NCBI RefSeq assembly: GCF_900112595.1
Contig: NZ_FOMI01000002.1
Coordinates: 326,690-390,689 of the forward strand
Reading direction: 5' to 3'
DNA: 64,000 nucleotides
From: Algibacter pectinivorans
Lineage (GTDB): Bacteria > Bacteroidota > Bacteroidia > Flavobacteriales > Flavobacteriaceae
Under the pieces are notes generated by a model, which ran no database searches, was not told the DNA's origin, and saw only the letters and a list, made by a program, of their open reading frames with translations. Positions within the stretch are counted from its first letter, which is position 1, and the number at the start of each line of letters is the position of its first letter. Below, piece after piece: positions 18,930 to 28,262 of the stretch. The position numbers were made by a program, and so were the translations under genes.

Positions 18930-19638
18930 AGTAATAAAAAGTGTAAAAAAGTATTCTATTTATACAAAAAAATGAAAATTGACTAGTAGTAATAACTTTT
19001 CAATATGATTAATTTTAAAAATTACTAAAACTACTTTTTAAAGGCTAGTTTATTGTAAATCAGTCAAAAGTCACTTAAAAAAATACTAATTTGTTAATAA
19101 AAATTGTTGCTAAAAAATGCTAAAAGAACATGTTTTGAAAATTAAGTAAATAGGCACTATTAAAGTGTTTAAGGCTCCTTTAGCTCTTAATTGTGTTTAC
19201 TTTGTTATAAACATACAAAATATTTATTAACATTTTTTGCGATGTTTTATTTTTATGAAAAATTAGGTGTTTATAGAATTAAAAGCGATTATCAATAAAA
19301 AAAATATGGAAAACAGCTCTTTTGCTTTTAATCATTCAAATAAACAAAAGAATACTAGTATTAACTTTATTGAAGATAGTACGTTTATACACATTTTAAT
19401 TATCAATTTTATAAAAAACTTAGTTTTTAATTGTAACCTTCTAAAATGAGCTTGCTGTTATGCGAAATAAAATAGCTCTTTCCTTACTTAGATATCTTAT
19501 TTTTTACTTTTACTACTGTTTTTTTTTATAGGTAAAAAAAGGAAGTTTCAACCTTTTTTTAGCCCAATTCGGCAGAAATGGTTTCAAATTACTTGATAAT
19601 GATTATAGGTTTGTCTTATCAATGTAAAACAAACAGTT
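18930..19638. other. AT-rich divergent intergenic region, 709 bp
   Basis: This separates the divergent glucan cluster and receptor/regulator group, and must hold both promoters. I see an A/T hairpin (10-bp stem, 19533-19561) about 80 nt upstream of the receptor ATG. The 60-codon GTG-start frame at 19267-19449 is low-complexity Asn/Ile/Lys and is not called. No clear TAnnTTTG box can be assigned. Confidence 0.5.
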
Positions 19639-21993
19639 ATGAATGTACAAATCAAAATCGTTGTAATTTTTCTTTTAAGTGTAGTTTCACTAAGTGCGCA
19701 AAATCAAATTTCAGGTTTAATTTCAGAAAACAACCAGCCTTTAGAGTTCGCAAATGTTATTTTGTATAATAGTTTATCTAAGGAGGTTATAACTGGTGTT
19801 ATTTCCAACGAAAGCGGAACCTATCTTTTTACCAATGTGGAAAATGGCACCTATTATATTAGTGTTTCTATGTTAGGCTTTAAAACAAAAAAATCTGAAC
19901 CTTTTGAGCTTTTAGCAAATAAAACGTTAGACTTCAACTTAATAGAAGCGAATGAAAATTTAGATGAGGTTGTTATAACAACTAAACGTCCTGTAATAAG
20001 ACAAACCGCAGAAAAGCTTATTGTAGATTTAGAAAAATCTGAAATGATTAATGCCAACCTACAAGATGTTATGAAAGGCGTTCCTGGGGTTTTAGTTACC
20101 AACAACGGTATTAGTTACGCTGGGCAAAGTAATATTAGAATCCTTATAAATGGAAAAACTACCGATTATATGGATATGGACACCTTATTACGCGATATGC
20201 CAGCAGATAATATTGCTAAGGTAGAATTGGTAGAGCAACCTGGAGCAGAATTTGATGCCGAAGGCTCCGGACCAATTATTAATATTATTTTAAAGAAAAA
20301 CGTTAAACTAGGCACACATGGTAGTGTAAACACTTGGTTTGGCGAAGACGAGGGTTTCGAGTATGGCACAAGCGCCTCCATAGCGAGCTATAAAAACAAA
20401 CTAAATTGGCAGGCAAGCGCTGGCTATTCTGCTCCAACATGGCGAGAAGATTTATTTCTTAAACGAAGTATTGGCGATGAAACCTATAACCAAGCCACCA
20501 TAGAGCCTTATGATCCTAAAAGTTTAAGAGCTAGTGCAAGTATCGATTATTATTTAAATGATGCGCACTCGGTAGGTATAGCGGTTAGGAAAACCAATAC
20601 CAATTCTGATAGAGACTCCCGAAGCACTAACACGATTACAACACCAAGTACAACCGATTTATTATTGTCTAAAAACAGTTTTAATCGCGACCAACAAGTT
20701 TTTAATGTAAACCCTTACTATGAGTTTAAAAATGACGCTCATAAGTTTACAGCCGATTTTAATTTTGTAGATTATATAAACGATAATATTAACACCATTT
20801 CGTCGCTTCCAGAAAGCACTATCGATTATACAAACCAACGTTATTTACAAGATGCTAAATATCAAATAAAAACTTACAAGGCCGATTATACTAGATTCTT
20901 TTCAGAGGATTTTAAACTAAGCTTAGGTTTTAAAGACTCGCAAGTAAATACCGATAGCGATTTAAAATCTTTTAACCAAAACGATAATGGAGATTTCGAT
21001 TTTGATGCCAATGCCAGTAATCGTTTTTTTGTGGACGAGCATATATTTGCCCTGTACACCAAAGTAAATGTTACACAAGGTGCGTGGTCGTTTTCTGGAG
21101 GAATACGATTTGAGAATAGTAACACCCAAGGCACCTCTAGTAGTAATAACGAAACTCGCAATCGTAAAATCTCTAAACTCTTTCCTAGTGCATCAATTAG
21201 CAGAAAATTAAACGACCATTTAGGGGCAAACTTAGCGTACAGTTACCGTATTCGTCGTCCTAGTTACAACACATTAAATTCTTTTGTAACGTATTACGAT
21301 CCTTTATCGTCTGAGGTTGGAAACGAAAACTTAAAACCGTCTTTTACCAACAGGTATCAATTTAATTTAACCTTCGATGGCCAACCTTTTTTTACTATTG
21401 GCTATAGCGAAACTAAAGACGCCATGTTTCAATTTGTATCGCAAGACAACGATACCGCGCAAATAGAGCGTAAAACCATTAACTTAAACGATAGTAAAAA
21501 CTGGAATTTTAGGTTGTTCGCACCACTTAATGTTATAAAAGGGCTAGAAGGTTATACAGGTTTTATTGTTAATTATAATAATTTTGAGTCTAATCCAAAT
21601 AATTTAAATTTACAGAAGTGGAGTTTAATGTGGTTTACACAAGCCAATTATGAATTGCCATGGGAAATTAATGCCGAATTAAATGGGCATTATGGAACAG
21701 GTGCTTTAGAAGGTGGTATTGATGCCGACTGGTTTGCCGATATAGGACTATCGTTTAGTAAAAAGTTTATGGACGAAAAATTAAAAGTAAATCTTGGTAT
21801 TAATAAATTACTAAACAGAGGGTTTATTGGCGTTATCGACTATAATAATTTATATGCCGAAGTAGAAAGTAACCAATCCAGACAAAATGTTCAATTGCGA
21901 TTATCTTATAGTTTTGGCTCTAAATTTGGAAAAAAGAAAGCGCGTAAAAATGCCTCGCAAGAAGAAGAAAACAGAATTAATGACAATAATTAA
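19639..21993 (+). CDS. TonB-dependent receptor-like outer-membrane beta-barrel protein
   Basis: 784 residues. The signal peptide (MNVQIKIVVIFLLSVVSLSAQ) is followed by a carboxypeptidase-D-like domain at 22-100 (LISENNQPLEFANVILYN), a plug at about 105-220 (VIRQTAEKLIVDLEKSEM, VELVEQPGAEFDAEGSGPIINIILKK) and a long barrel of the OMP_b-brl_3 type ending in a basic, Asn-rich tail. This family is common in flavobacteria and distinct from the CirA-like receptor at 1.8 kb. The ligand is unknown. A LytS-type kinase and LytTR regulator follow with gaps of 17 and 15 bp, so the three are probably one operon. Confidence 0.9.
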   Translation: MNVQIKIVVIFLLSVVSLSAQNQISGLISENNQPLEFANVILYNSLSKEVITGVISNESGTYLFTNVENGTYYISVSMLGFKTKKSEPFELLANKTLDFNLIEANENLDEVVITTKRPVIRQTAEKLIVDLEKSEMINANLQDVMKGVPGVLVTNNGISYAGQSNIRILINGKTTDYMDMDTLLRDMPADNIAKVELVEQPGAEFDAEGSGPIINIILKKNVKLGTHGSVNTWFGEDEGFEYGTSASIASYKNKLNWQASAGYSAPTWREDLFLKRSIGDETYNQATIEPYDPKSLRASASIDYYLNDAHSVGIAVRKTNTNSDRDSRSTNTITTPSTTDLLLSKNSFNRDQQVFNVNPYYEFKNDAHKFTADFNFVDYINDNINTISSLPESTIDYTNQRYLQDAKYQIKTYKADYTRFFSEDFKLSLGFKDSQVNTDSDLKSFNQNDNGDFDFDANASNRFFVDEHIFALYTKVNVTQGAWSFSGGIRFENSNTQGTSSSNNETRNRKISKLFPSASISRKLNDHLGANLAYSYRIRRPSYNTLNSFVTYYDPLSSEVGNENLKPSFTNRYQFNLTFDGQPFFTIGYSETKDAMFQFVSQDNDTAQIERKTINLNDSKNWNFRLFAPLNVIKGLEGYTGFIVNYNNFESNPNNLNLQKWSLMWFTQANYELPWEINAELNGHYGTGALEGGIDADWFADIGLSFSKKFMDEKLKVNLGINKLLNRGFIGVIDYNNLYAEVESNQSRQNVQLRLSYSFGSKFGKKKARKNASQEEENRINDNN

Positions 21994-22010
21994 ACAAGTT
22001 TGTACAAACA

Positions 22011-23021
22011 ATGAATACCAAGCTTAACATATCAGATTTTATAATATTAGGCATTTACTTTTGTATTTCCTTTATTATTCAGGGTATTGATTATTATGAT
22101 AGAGGCGCCTTATTACGCGAGTATTTCTTCGATTTCACCATCGAGTTAATCTGCGTTTGTAGCTTAATCCTTTTATTTATTTATTGGCTAATTCCAAAGT
22201 TTGTAATGGAAAAAAAATACGTTCTGTTTTTTGCTTTGGCTATAATATTAATGGTTTCTATTTCGGCAGTAGATTATACCATTGGCTTTTGGTCTGGAGA
22301 TAACGACTGGAGCAAATACCCTAAAGGCCTAAGTTTTGTGTTATTAATGATTAATATAAGTTCGCAACAAATGGCTTTTCCGTTTGCCTTATTGCTAACT
22401 AAAAAGTTTTACGAAGGACAAAACCAATATTTAAAAATTGAAAAACAGCAAAAAGAAAACGAACTTAAGCTTCTGCGCTCTCAAATAGATCCGCATTTTT
22501 TATTTAACAACCTAAATACGCTCGACTCTTTAATAGATAGCAATACCGATAAAGCCAAAGAGTATATTAACAGACTGTCCTTAATTTATCGCTATTTAAT
22601 AAAAACAAAAGATGCCGAGGTTATGGAACTATCAGAAGAACTACAACTTGCCGAAAACTACATGTTTTTAATAAAAACACGCTTTCAAGATGATTACGAT
22701 TTTAAAATAGATATCCAAACCAGTATTCAAGAAAAGTTTATACCAACAGGCGCCATACAAACGCTTCTAGAAAATGTGGTAAAACATAATAAACCGCTTA
22801 GCGGAAAAGCTATAAAAACAATTATTTCTATAGGCGAAAACGAACTAAATATTTGTAATACAAAATCGAATATTCAATCTAAAAACGAATCTTTTGGCAC
22901 GGGGTTAGAAAACTTAAAAACCCGTTATAAATTACTCTCAGACAAAGAAGTTGTAATTATTAATACCGAGCAAGAATTTAAAATATCTATTCCAATTATT
23001 AAATTAATCGAAGAAAGTTAA
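22011..23021 (+). CDS. LytS-type sensor histidine kinase
   Basis: 336 residues. Four hydrophobic segments (about 8-25, 40-62, 70-88, 108-130) are followed by a linker helix and the His_kinase motif LLRSQIDPHFLFNNLN with phospho-acceptor H162. The ATPase part has an N-box-like LLENVVKHNK and a final G-box FGTGLENLKTRY. The middle DxG motif is not obvious (ICNTKSN), so the ATP site looks reduced. It probably phosphorylates the LytTR regulator that starts 15 bp downstream. The co-transcribed beta-barrel receptor suggests that it senses an envelope or nutrient signal. Confidence 0.9.
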   Translation: MNTKLNISDFIILGIYFCISFIIQGIDYYDRGALLREYFFDFTIELICVCSLILLFIYWLIPKFVMEKKYVLFFALAIILMVSISAVDYTIGFWSGDNDWSKYPKGLSFVLLMINISSQQMAFPFALLLTKKFYEGQNQYLKIEKQQKENELKLLRSQIDPHFLFNNLNTLDSLIDSNTDKAKEYINRLSLIYRYLIKTKDAEVMELSEELQLAENYMFLIKTRFQDDYDFKIDIQTSIQEKFIPTGAIQTLLENVVKHNKPLSGKAIKTIISIGENELNICNTKSNIQSKNESFGTGLENLKTRYKLLSDKEVVIINTEQEFKISIPIIKLIEES

Positions 23022-23036
23022 ATCTAAAATAACATT

Positions 23037-23801
23037 ATGAGAATTTTAATTTTAGAAGACGAAATTCCAGCATACCAAAAACTTGTATCCTTTATAAAGG
23101 ACTATTTTCAAGACGATATACCGCACGATTGGGCACGTTCCAATGCCGAAGGCAAACTATATCTGCAAAAAAACACCTACTTCTTTATACTATCGGATAT
23201 TCAATTGCTAGACGGTTTGTCTTTCGATTTGTATAACGAAGTAAACACACAAGTACCAATAATTTTCTGTTCGGCACACGACGAGTATTTGTTTCAAGCC
23301 TTTAACACCAACGGTATTGCCTATATTTTAAAACCTTATACTCAGGCAGATTTTAAAAAAGCCATGGAAAAGTACCAAGCACTATTTCAAAAAGGCACCT
23401 ATAATATATTAAACACGAGCACAATTAACGAGCTAAAATCGGCTTTAAAAGACGAGTCAACCTCTTATAAAAAACGATTTGTAATTAAAAAAGCAAAGGG
23501 CATTCAGTTACTAAATGTTTCAGAAATAAGTAAAATAGAAGCGAATGGCGATTTTTGTATAGCCACAGATTTAAAAGGAAAACGACATACCATTTCTCAA
23601 AATTTAGGCAGTATTCATCAGCAATTACAACCTAATAAATTCTTTAAAATAAACCGCAGCGAAATTATTTGTATCGATGCCATTCAGCAAATAGAAAGTC
23701 ATTTTAAAAACCGCTTACTAATCACCTTAACAGGCATTAAGGACAAGGCTATGACCAGCTCATCCACAACATCCGATTTTAGAAAATGGCTAGAAGAATA
23801 A
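23037..23801 (+). CDS. LytTR-family response regulator
   Basis: 254 residues. The receiver domain (about 1-120) starts LILEDEIPAYQ with acidic pocket E7-D8, has phospho-acceptor D54 in LSDIQLLDGLSF and the conserved Lys in YILKPYTQADF. A LytTR DNA-binding domain fills about 150-250 (FVIKKAKGIQLLNVSEISKIEANGDF, KFFKINRSEII). It is the output partner of the upstream LytS-type kinase. It ends 8 bp before the repeat element at 23.8-23.96 kb, whose GC-rich hairpin plus T7 would terminate transcription. Confidence 0.93.
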   Translation: MRILILEDEIPAYQKLVSFIKDYFQDDIPHDWARSNAEGKLYLQKNTYFFILSDIQLLDGLSFDLYNEVNTQVPIIFCSAHDEYLFQAFNTNGIAYILKPYTQADFKKAMEKYQALFQKGTYNILNTSTINELKSALKDESTSYKKRFVIKKAKGIQLLNVSEISKIEANGDFCIATDLKGKRHTISQNLGSIHQQLQPNKFFKINRSEIICIDAIQQIESHFKNRLLITLTGIKDKAMTSSSTTSDFRKWLEE

Positions 23802-23816
23802 TTTTTTTGGCGCATG

Positions 23817-23959
23817 CCTGCCGGTAGGCAGGTTACCACACCCTTCGTCTATGCTCAGGGCAGGCGGTCGGGCTTTACGCTGTACCTGCCTGCCGGCAGG
23901 CAGGTCTTTTTTTGCCATTTATGGCAGCAAAAAAAGGATGCCGCTTCAATCCCTAACGC
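23817..23959. repeat. dispersed intergenic repeat, copy 1 (with perfect 22-bp palindrome)
   Basis: This lies between the convergent response regulator and lepA. It is GC-rich compared with its surroundings. It contains a small CCTGCCGGTAGGCAGG repeat (23818-23833), the boxes GTTACCACA (23832-23840) and GGTCGGGCTTT (23866-23876), a perfect 22-bp palindrome at 23884-23905 followed by T7, a second hairpin (GCCAT/ATGGC flanked by T7 and A7) and the 3' box TTCAATCCCTAACGC (23945-23959). Positions 23883-23945 match 31961-32023 with one mismatch over 63 bp. The palindrome plus T7 is a good plus-strand terminator. Confidence 0.85.
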
Positions 23960-23981
23960 AACTTATCCGCTAGTAAAGGCG

Positions 23982-25787
23982 TTAATCATTCAGCTTCAAA
24001 ACAGCCATAAAAGCTTGCTGTGGTATTTCTACATTACCAACTTGACGCATACGTTTTTTACCTTTTTTCTGTTTTTCAAGCAGTTTACGCTTACGCGAAA
24101 TATCACCACCATAACACTTAGCAGTAACATCTTTACGTAAGGCTTTAACGGTTTCTCTTGCTATAATTTTAGCACCAATTGCCGCCTGAATTGGAATATC
24201 GAATTGCTGCCTCGGAATAAGTTCTTTAAGCTTTTCGCACATTTTTTTACCAATATTATGCGCATTATCCGTATGAATTAAAGCAGAAAGCGCATCAACA
24301 GGTTGCGAGTTTAATAACACATCCAAGCGAACTAATTTAGAGGTTTTCATGCCTATTGGATGATAATCAAAAGAGGCATAACCTTTTGATACTGTTTTTA
24401 AACGATCATAAAAATCAAAAACAATTTCAGCTAGAGGCATTTCAAAAATTAACTCCACACGTTCTGGAGTTAAATAGGTTTGGTTAACAATCATACCGCG
24501 TTTCTCAATACAAAGCGACATAACGTTACCAACAAAATCGGCTTTTGTAATTATAGTAGCTTTAATAAAAGGTTCTTCCACACGATTTACACTAGATGGT
24601 TCTGGTAAATCCGATGGGTTATTTACTATAAAAGCTTCATCTGGGTTTTTGTTTGTAAAGGCATGGTAAGACACATTGGGAACCGTAGTAATAACAGTCA
24701 TGTCAAATTCGCGCTCCAAACGCTCCTGTATAATTTCCATGTGGAGCATACCTAAAAATCCACAACGGAAACCAAAACCTAATGCCGCCGAACTTTCTGG
24801 TGCAAAAACCAACGAGGCATCATTTAATTGTAATTTTTCCATCGAGGCACGAAGCTCTTCGTAATCTTCCGTATCTACTGGATAAATACCAGCAAAAACC
24901 ATAGGTTTCACATCTTCAAAACCTTCAACAATATTGGTAGTAGGGTTTGCAAAATCGGTAATAGTATCTCCTACTTTTACTTCTTTTGCGGTTTTAATAC
25001 CTGTAATTAAATAACCAACATCGCCAGTTTTTACGCTTTGTTTGGCTACTTGTGTTAGTTTTAAAGTACCAACTTCGTCTGCAAAGTATTCTTTATTGGT
25101 GGCAACAAATTTAATTTTTTGCCCTTTTTTTATTTCGCCGTTAAATACTCTAAAATAGGTTTCAATACCTCTAAAAGTGTTATAAACCGAATCGAAAATT
25201 AATGCTTGTAATGGCGCATTAGGGTCGCCTTTTGGCGCAGGTACACGCTTAATAATAGCTTCTAAAATATTATCTACACCAAAGCCTGTTTTTCCACTGG
25301 CATGTATAACTTCGCTAGGGTCGCAACCTAATAAATCAACTATATCGTCGGTAACTTCTTCTGGATTAGCACTTGGTAAATCGACTTTATTTAAAACAGG
25401 AATAATTTCCAAGTCGTTTTCTAAGGCTAAATATAAATTAGAAATGGTTTGTGCTTGTATACTTTGTGCAGCATCCACAATTAGTAAAGCGCCTTCGCAG
25501 GCAGCGATAGATCGAGATACTTCATATGAAAAATCCACGTGACCAGGCGTGTCAATTAAGTTTAACACATATTTTTCGCCTTCAAATTCATAATCCATTT
25601 GTATGGCGTGAGACTTTATGGTTATACCGCGTTCGCGCTCCAAGTCCATACTATCTAGTAATTGCGCTTGTTGCTCTCTAGCAGTTACCGAGCCTGTAAA
25701 ATCTAATAAACGGTCTGCAAGTGTGCTTTTACCGTGATCTATATGTGCAATAATGCAAAAATTTCTAATGTTTTTCATAGTCAACAA
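23982..25787 (-). CDS. lepA: elongation factor 4 (back-translocating ribosomal GTPase)
   Basis: 601 residues, full length. G-motifs: [14 protein letters not shown] (G1), the ERGITIK switch I, DTPGHVDF (G3) and PVLNKVDLP (G4). The LepA-specific C-terminal domain is present ([38 protein letters not shown]). The translation factor acts on ribosomes with mis-set tRNAs under stress. The 3' end lies just past the dispersed repeat. A TATATTTG-like box on the minus strand (25807-25814) lies 20 bp upstream of the ATG. Confidence 0.98.
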   Translation of the reverse strand: MLTMKNIRNFCIIAHIDHGKSTLADRLLDFTGSVTAREQQAQLLDSMDLERERGITIKSHAIQMDYEFEGEKYVLNLIDTPGHVDFSYEVSRSIAACEGALLIVDAAQSIQAQTISNLYLALENDLEIIPVLNKVDLPSANPEEVTDDIVDLLGCDPSEVIHASGKTGFGVDNILEAIIKRVPAPKGDPNAPLQALIFDSVYNTFRGIETYFRVFNGEIKKGQKIKFVATNKEYFADEVGTLKLTQVAKQSVKTGDVGYLITGIKTAKEVKVGDTITDFANPTTNIVEGFEDVKPMVFAGIYPVDTEDYEELRASMEKLQLNDASLVFAPESSAALGFGFRCGFLGMLHMEIIQERLEREFDMTVITTVPNVSYHAFTNKNPDEAFIVNNPSDLPEPSSVNRVEEPFIKATIITKADFVGNVMSLCIEKRGMIVNQTYLTPERVELIFEMPLAEIVFDFYDRLKTVSKGYASFDYHPIGMKTSKLVRLDVLLNSQPVDALSALIHTDNAHNIGKKMCEKLKELIPRQQFDIPIQAAIGAKIIARETVKALRKDVTAKCYGGDISRKRKLLEKQKKGKKRMRQVGNVEIPQQAFMAVLKLND

Positions 25788-26345
25788 TCTTCATAAAAAG
25801 ATTCTGCAAATATAGATGTTTTAAATGAGGCTTTAATATGCAATACATGGAAATTGTTTGATGTCCCCTTTTACGTGTATTATTAGAGGTAAAAAGGCCG
25901 AAATTACCTTTGTTGTATCCTTAATTTATTAGTAAGGTGTTTAATAAAAGTTATAGATACAGTGCTATAAGAAATGCGTAGTTTGCGCTGATAATTGATG
26001 GCCTTTCCTGGTGTAGTAGCAGTATTTATAGATGTCTTAGAAAACTAAAATATTGTATAAATTAAGTACAAGTATTCATTTAATTGAACCCTATTCCCAA
26101 AAATTTATCTAAATAGTATTAAAGTAAAGCAAAATATAGGAAATATTTGTTTTAATAAAAAAGTATCTATTGAAAAAAATCTTGAGAGTTAAGATATAAC
26201 TCAACCCAATTTGTTGGATAAAGCATTACATTTTATAAAAAGAACGTCTAGTTAATAATAAAGTTTTTTGCTATTTTAATTAAATAGTATAGCAGGCGAT
26301 AGTATTGTAGTTAAAATTAAATATTGCATTATTCAAAAAGAAACA
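25788..26345. other. AT-rich intergenic region, 558 bp
   Basis: It separates the start of lepA from the end of the small membrane protein gene. Apart from the lepA promoter box I see no open frame with protein-like content, no strong hairpin and no repeat. Confidence 0.5.
25807..25814 (-). promoter_or_regulatory. Bacteroidota -7 promoter box for lepA
   Basis: CAAATATA on the plus strand reads TATATTTG on the minus strand, matching TAnnTTTG. The nearest TTG (-33) lies 26 bp further upstream, longer than the usual ~19, so only the -7 box is convincing. Confidence 0.45.
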
Positions 26346-26552
26346 TTACGCCATCATACTACCACAAATTCCTAGGCTTACAATGACATAAACGGCAGCC
26401 AGTATAAATAAAACTTTTGCTGCTTTTTTACTTTTTTTAAGTACCGCAAAACCAATAATGGCTAGTAAAATTGCAGGTCCAAACATAATGGCAAGGATTA
26501 AGTAAATCAAACCATCTAAATTCATATTTGGACTAGTAAGTAATTGAATCAT
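26346..26552 (-). CDS. small two-helix membrane protein (paralogue B) of the radical SAM/Lgt-like locus
   Basis: 68 residues. There are two hydrophobic segments (about 14-39 and 46-63) separated by a basic KKSKKAAK loop, and the protein ends IVSLGICGSMMA. It aligns with the upstream 67-residue protein in architecture and in the tail LGxCGSxM, so the pair arose by duplication. Gap to the upstream gene is 9 bp. It is the last gene of a minus-strand unit with the radical SAM protein. Function unknown; the conserved Cys near the C-terminus is the only reactive residue that stands out. Confidence 0.7.
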   Translation of the reverse strand: MIQLLTSPNMNLDGLIYLILAIMFGPAILLAIIGFAVLKKSKKAAKVLFILAAVYVIVSLGICGSMMA

Positions 26553-26561
26553 AACCCATAT

Positions 26562-26765
26562 TTAAAACATTAAACTGCCACAATATCCTAAGCCTACAAT
26601 GGCGTAAATTGCTGTTAAAATTAAAATAATATTTGATGCTTTTTTTCTTTTAGTTCTTATAGCTAAAGCAAGTATTATTAAAAGAACAGGAATTCCAAAG
26701 GGCAGAGTTATTAATAGAATAATGTACCAACCAATTGCATCTCCTTCTAAAATTAAATTAGTCAT
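26562..26765 (-). CDS. small two-helix membrane protein (paralogue A) of the radical SAM/Lgt-like locus
   Basis: 67 residues with two hydrophobic segments (about 11-37 and 45-62), a basic RTKRKKAS loop between them, and the tail IVGLGYCGSLMF, matching its neighbour's LGxCGSxM. Its ATG overlaps the radical SAM stop by 4 bp (ATGA type, 26762-26765), which indicates translational coupling. It may recruit the radical SAM protein to the membrane or be its substrate; both are inference. Confidence 0.75.
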   Translation of the reverse strand: MTNLILEGDAIGWYIILLITLPFGIPVLLIILALAIRTKRKKASNIILILTAIYAIVGLGYCGSLMF

Positions 26766-28156
26766 ACCATATCCTTTCTTAATTCTTCTAATCGCGCTTT
26801 TTTATCGTCTCTGTAAAACAAATTCATAGTTTCAAAAGGGATAATTTTATTGTCTTTATTTACAATATGCACACACGATTTTTTAATGGCGCGCACATCA
26901 AAGTTATAAGCATCAATAAATTGCATTATAATAATACGAAATAAATTATCGTAACCCAAGTTAGGAGCATCAATATTGGGCAAGCAACACATAATAGATT
27001 TTAGGTTTTCTTCGGCAACCTCAACCGAGTTTCCTGTGCTAAACAACTCAATCATTTTATCTTGTAACTGCGAATCCTGTTCGTAAATAATGGTGTTTTT
27101 ACTATTGTCTAGTAAATCGTTGGGGTTAATATATCGTGTTAATGGGAATACTTCATTATCAAGTTTTAAAGCATAACCCATAACCAATGCATCTGGGTTA
27201 CAAGGTACAGGGAGCAAATCGTCCGGATTAAAAATATTGGTTTGTTCCATTATTTTACGGCGTACTTCGGTAAGTGTCATTCTATCCGTTTCGGGGTTAA
27301 AGTTATCTAAACGGCCTGCAATTTGGGTGGGTTGCAGTGTAACACCTCGTACGCACTTTTGCTTTAAAGAGTAATTTATAATTTTTCCAATTTCGCCATC
27401 ATTAAGCCCTTTTTGTAAAGTAACTACTAGGGTTGTCGATAGGTTTACAGCATTTAAATTTTCAATGGCTTGTTTACGTATATGGTTTAAATCGGCGCCA
27501 CGAAGTTCGCGTAATACGCTATTTTCAAAAGAGTCAAATTGTAAATAAATTTCAAAATCTGGCGCGTAGGTTTTTAGTCGTTCCGCGAAAGCGATATCCT
27601 TTGCAATTTTAATCCCGTTAGTATTCAGCATTAAATGCCTAATGGGTAGGGATTTTGCATAGTCCATAATTTCCCAAAACTGCGGGTGTATGGTAGGTTC
27701 GCCTCCCGAAATTTGTACCACATCTGGCTCTTTTTCGTTCCTAACAATGGTGTCTAACATGGCTTTTACCTCCTCTAAAGTACGATGTCTGCCATAGGTT
27801 GGCGACGACCCCGCGTAACAGGTTGGGCAAGTTAAATTACACCTGTCTGTAACCTCTACAACTGTTAGGCAACTGTGTTGTTCATGATCGGGGCACAAGC
27901 CACAATCGTAAGGGCAACCATAGTGGGTTTGTGTATTAAATTTATAGGGTGTTTCGCTAGGTTTATTGTAGTTTCTAATGTTTTTGTAATATTCAATATC
28001 GTCTGCAATAAGCACTTTACTATTTCCGTGCTCGTTACAACGCTTAAGCATATAAACATTGCTGTTTTCAAACACAATTTTAGCATCAACACGCTTTAAA
28101 CATTCGGGGCAAAGGCTTAAAGTAAAATCGTAATAGGTGTAATTTCTAACGGGCAT
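26762..28156 (-). CDS. radical SAM protein, MJ0619/tetraether-synthase-like type
   Basis: 464 residues. The radical SAM motif is RCNLTCPTCYA (C106, C110, C113). It is preceded by an unusual Cys-rich N-terminus: CPEC (C16, C19), KRCNEHG (C40), and GCPYDCGLCPDHEQHSC (C81, C85, C88, C96). A SAM-binding GGE motif is in VVQISGGEPTIHP. This N-terminal layout recalls the archaeal MJ0619 family (putative methylase/tetraether lipid synthase), where extra Cys hold auxiliary Fe-S clusters. Neighbours are an Lgt-like membrane enzyme and two small membrane proteins, pointing to a lipid or lipid-linked substrate. That link is inference; the reaction itself cannot be read. Confidence 0.8.
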   Translation of the reverse strand: MPVRNYTYYDFTLSLCPECLKRVDAKIVFENSNVYMLKRCNEHGNSKVLIADDIEYYKNIRNYNKPSETPYKFNTQTHYGCPYDCGLCPDHEQHSCLTVVEVTDRCNLTCPTCYAGSSPTYGRHRTLEEVKAMLDTIVRNEKEPDVVQISGGEPTIHPQFWEIMDYAKSLPIRHLMLNTNGIKIAKDIAFAERLKTYAPDFEIYLQFDSFENSVLRELRGADLNHIRKQAIENLNAVNLSTTLVVTLQKGLNDGEIGKIINYSLKQKCVRGVTLQPTQIAGRLDNFNPETDRMTLTEVRRKIMEQTNIFNPDDLLPVPCNPDALVMGYALKLDNEVFPLTRYINPNDLLDNSKNTIIYEQDSQLQDKMIELFSTGNSVEVAEENLKSIMCCLPNIDAPNLGYDNLFRIIIMQFIDAYNFDVRAIKKSCVHIVNKDNKIIPFETMNLFYRDDKKARLEELRKDMV

Positions 28157-28181
28157 AGTTTAGTTTTTTTATGTTTTGTGC

Positions 28182-28244
28182 GTTACCACAAGGGTCGGGC
28201 TTTCACTACTCGCTCTCTGCGAGGAGCTCAAACAAACCGTTCAA
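28182..28244. repeat. dispersed intergenic repeat, mosaic relative
   Basis: This sits between the radical SAM and Lgt-like genes. It shares GTTACCACA (28182-28190), GGTCGGGCTTT (28193-28203) and TTCAATCCCTAACGC (28230-28244) with the 23.8-kb copy, in the same order, but the inside is different: a CTCGC/GCGAG hairpin (28209-28223) replaces the 63-bp core. Confidence 0.65.
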
Positions 28245-28262
28245 TCCCTAACGCTGTGTCTC

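Noticed and set aside
19267-19449. 60-codon frame with a GTG start
   Set aside because: Low-complexity Asn/Ile/Lys, no signal or motif, no promoter that can be assigned.
1844-23801. Polysaccharide utilisation locus (SusC/SusD)
   Set aside because: Neither TonB receptor is followed by a SusD-like lipoprotein, and the glucan genes are biosynthetic apart from GH31.
23814-24140. 108-codon frame over the repeat element and the end of lepA
   Set aside because: It reads through the dispersed repeat (PAGRQV repeats come from the palindrome) and then antisense to lepA; not a gene.
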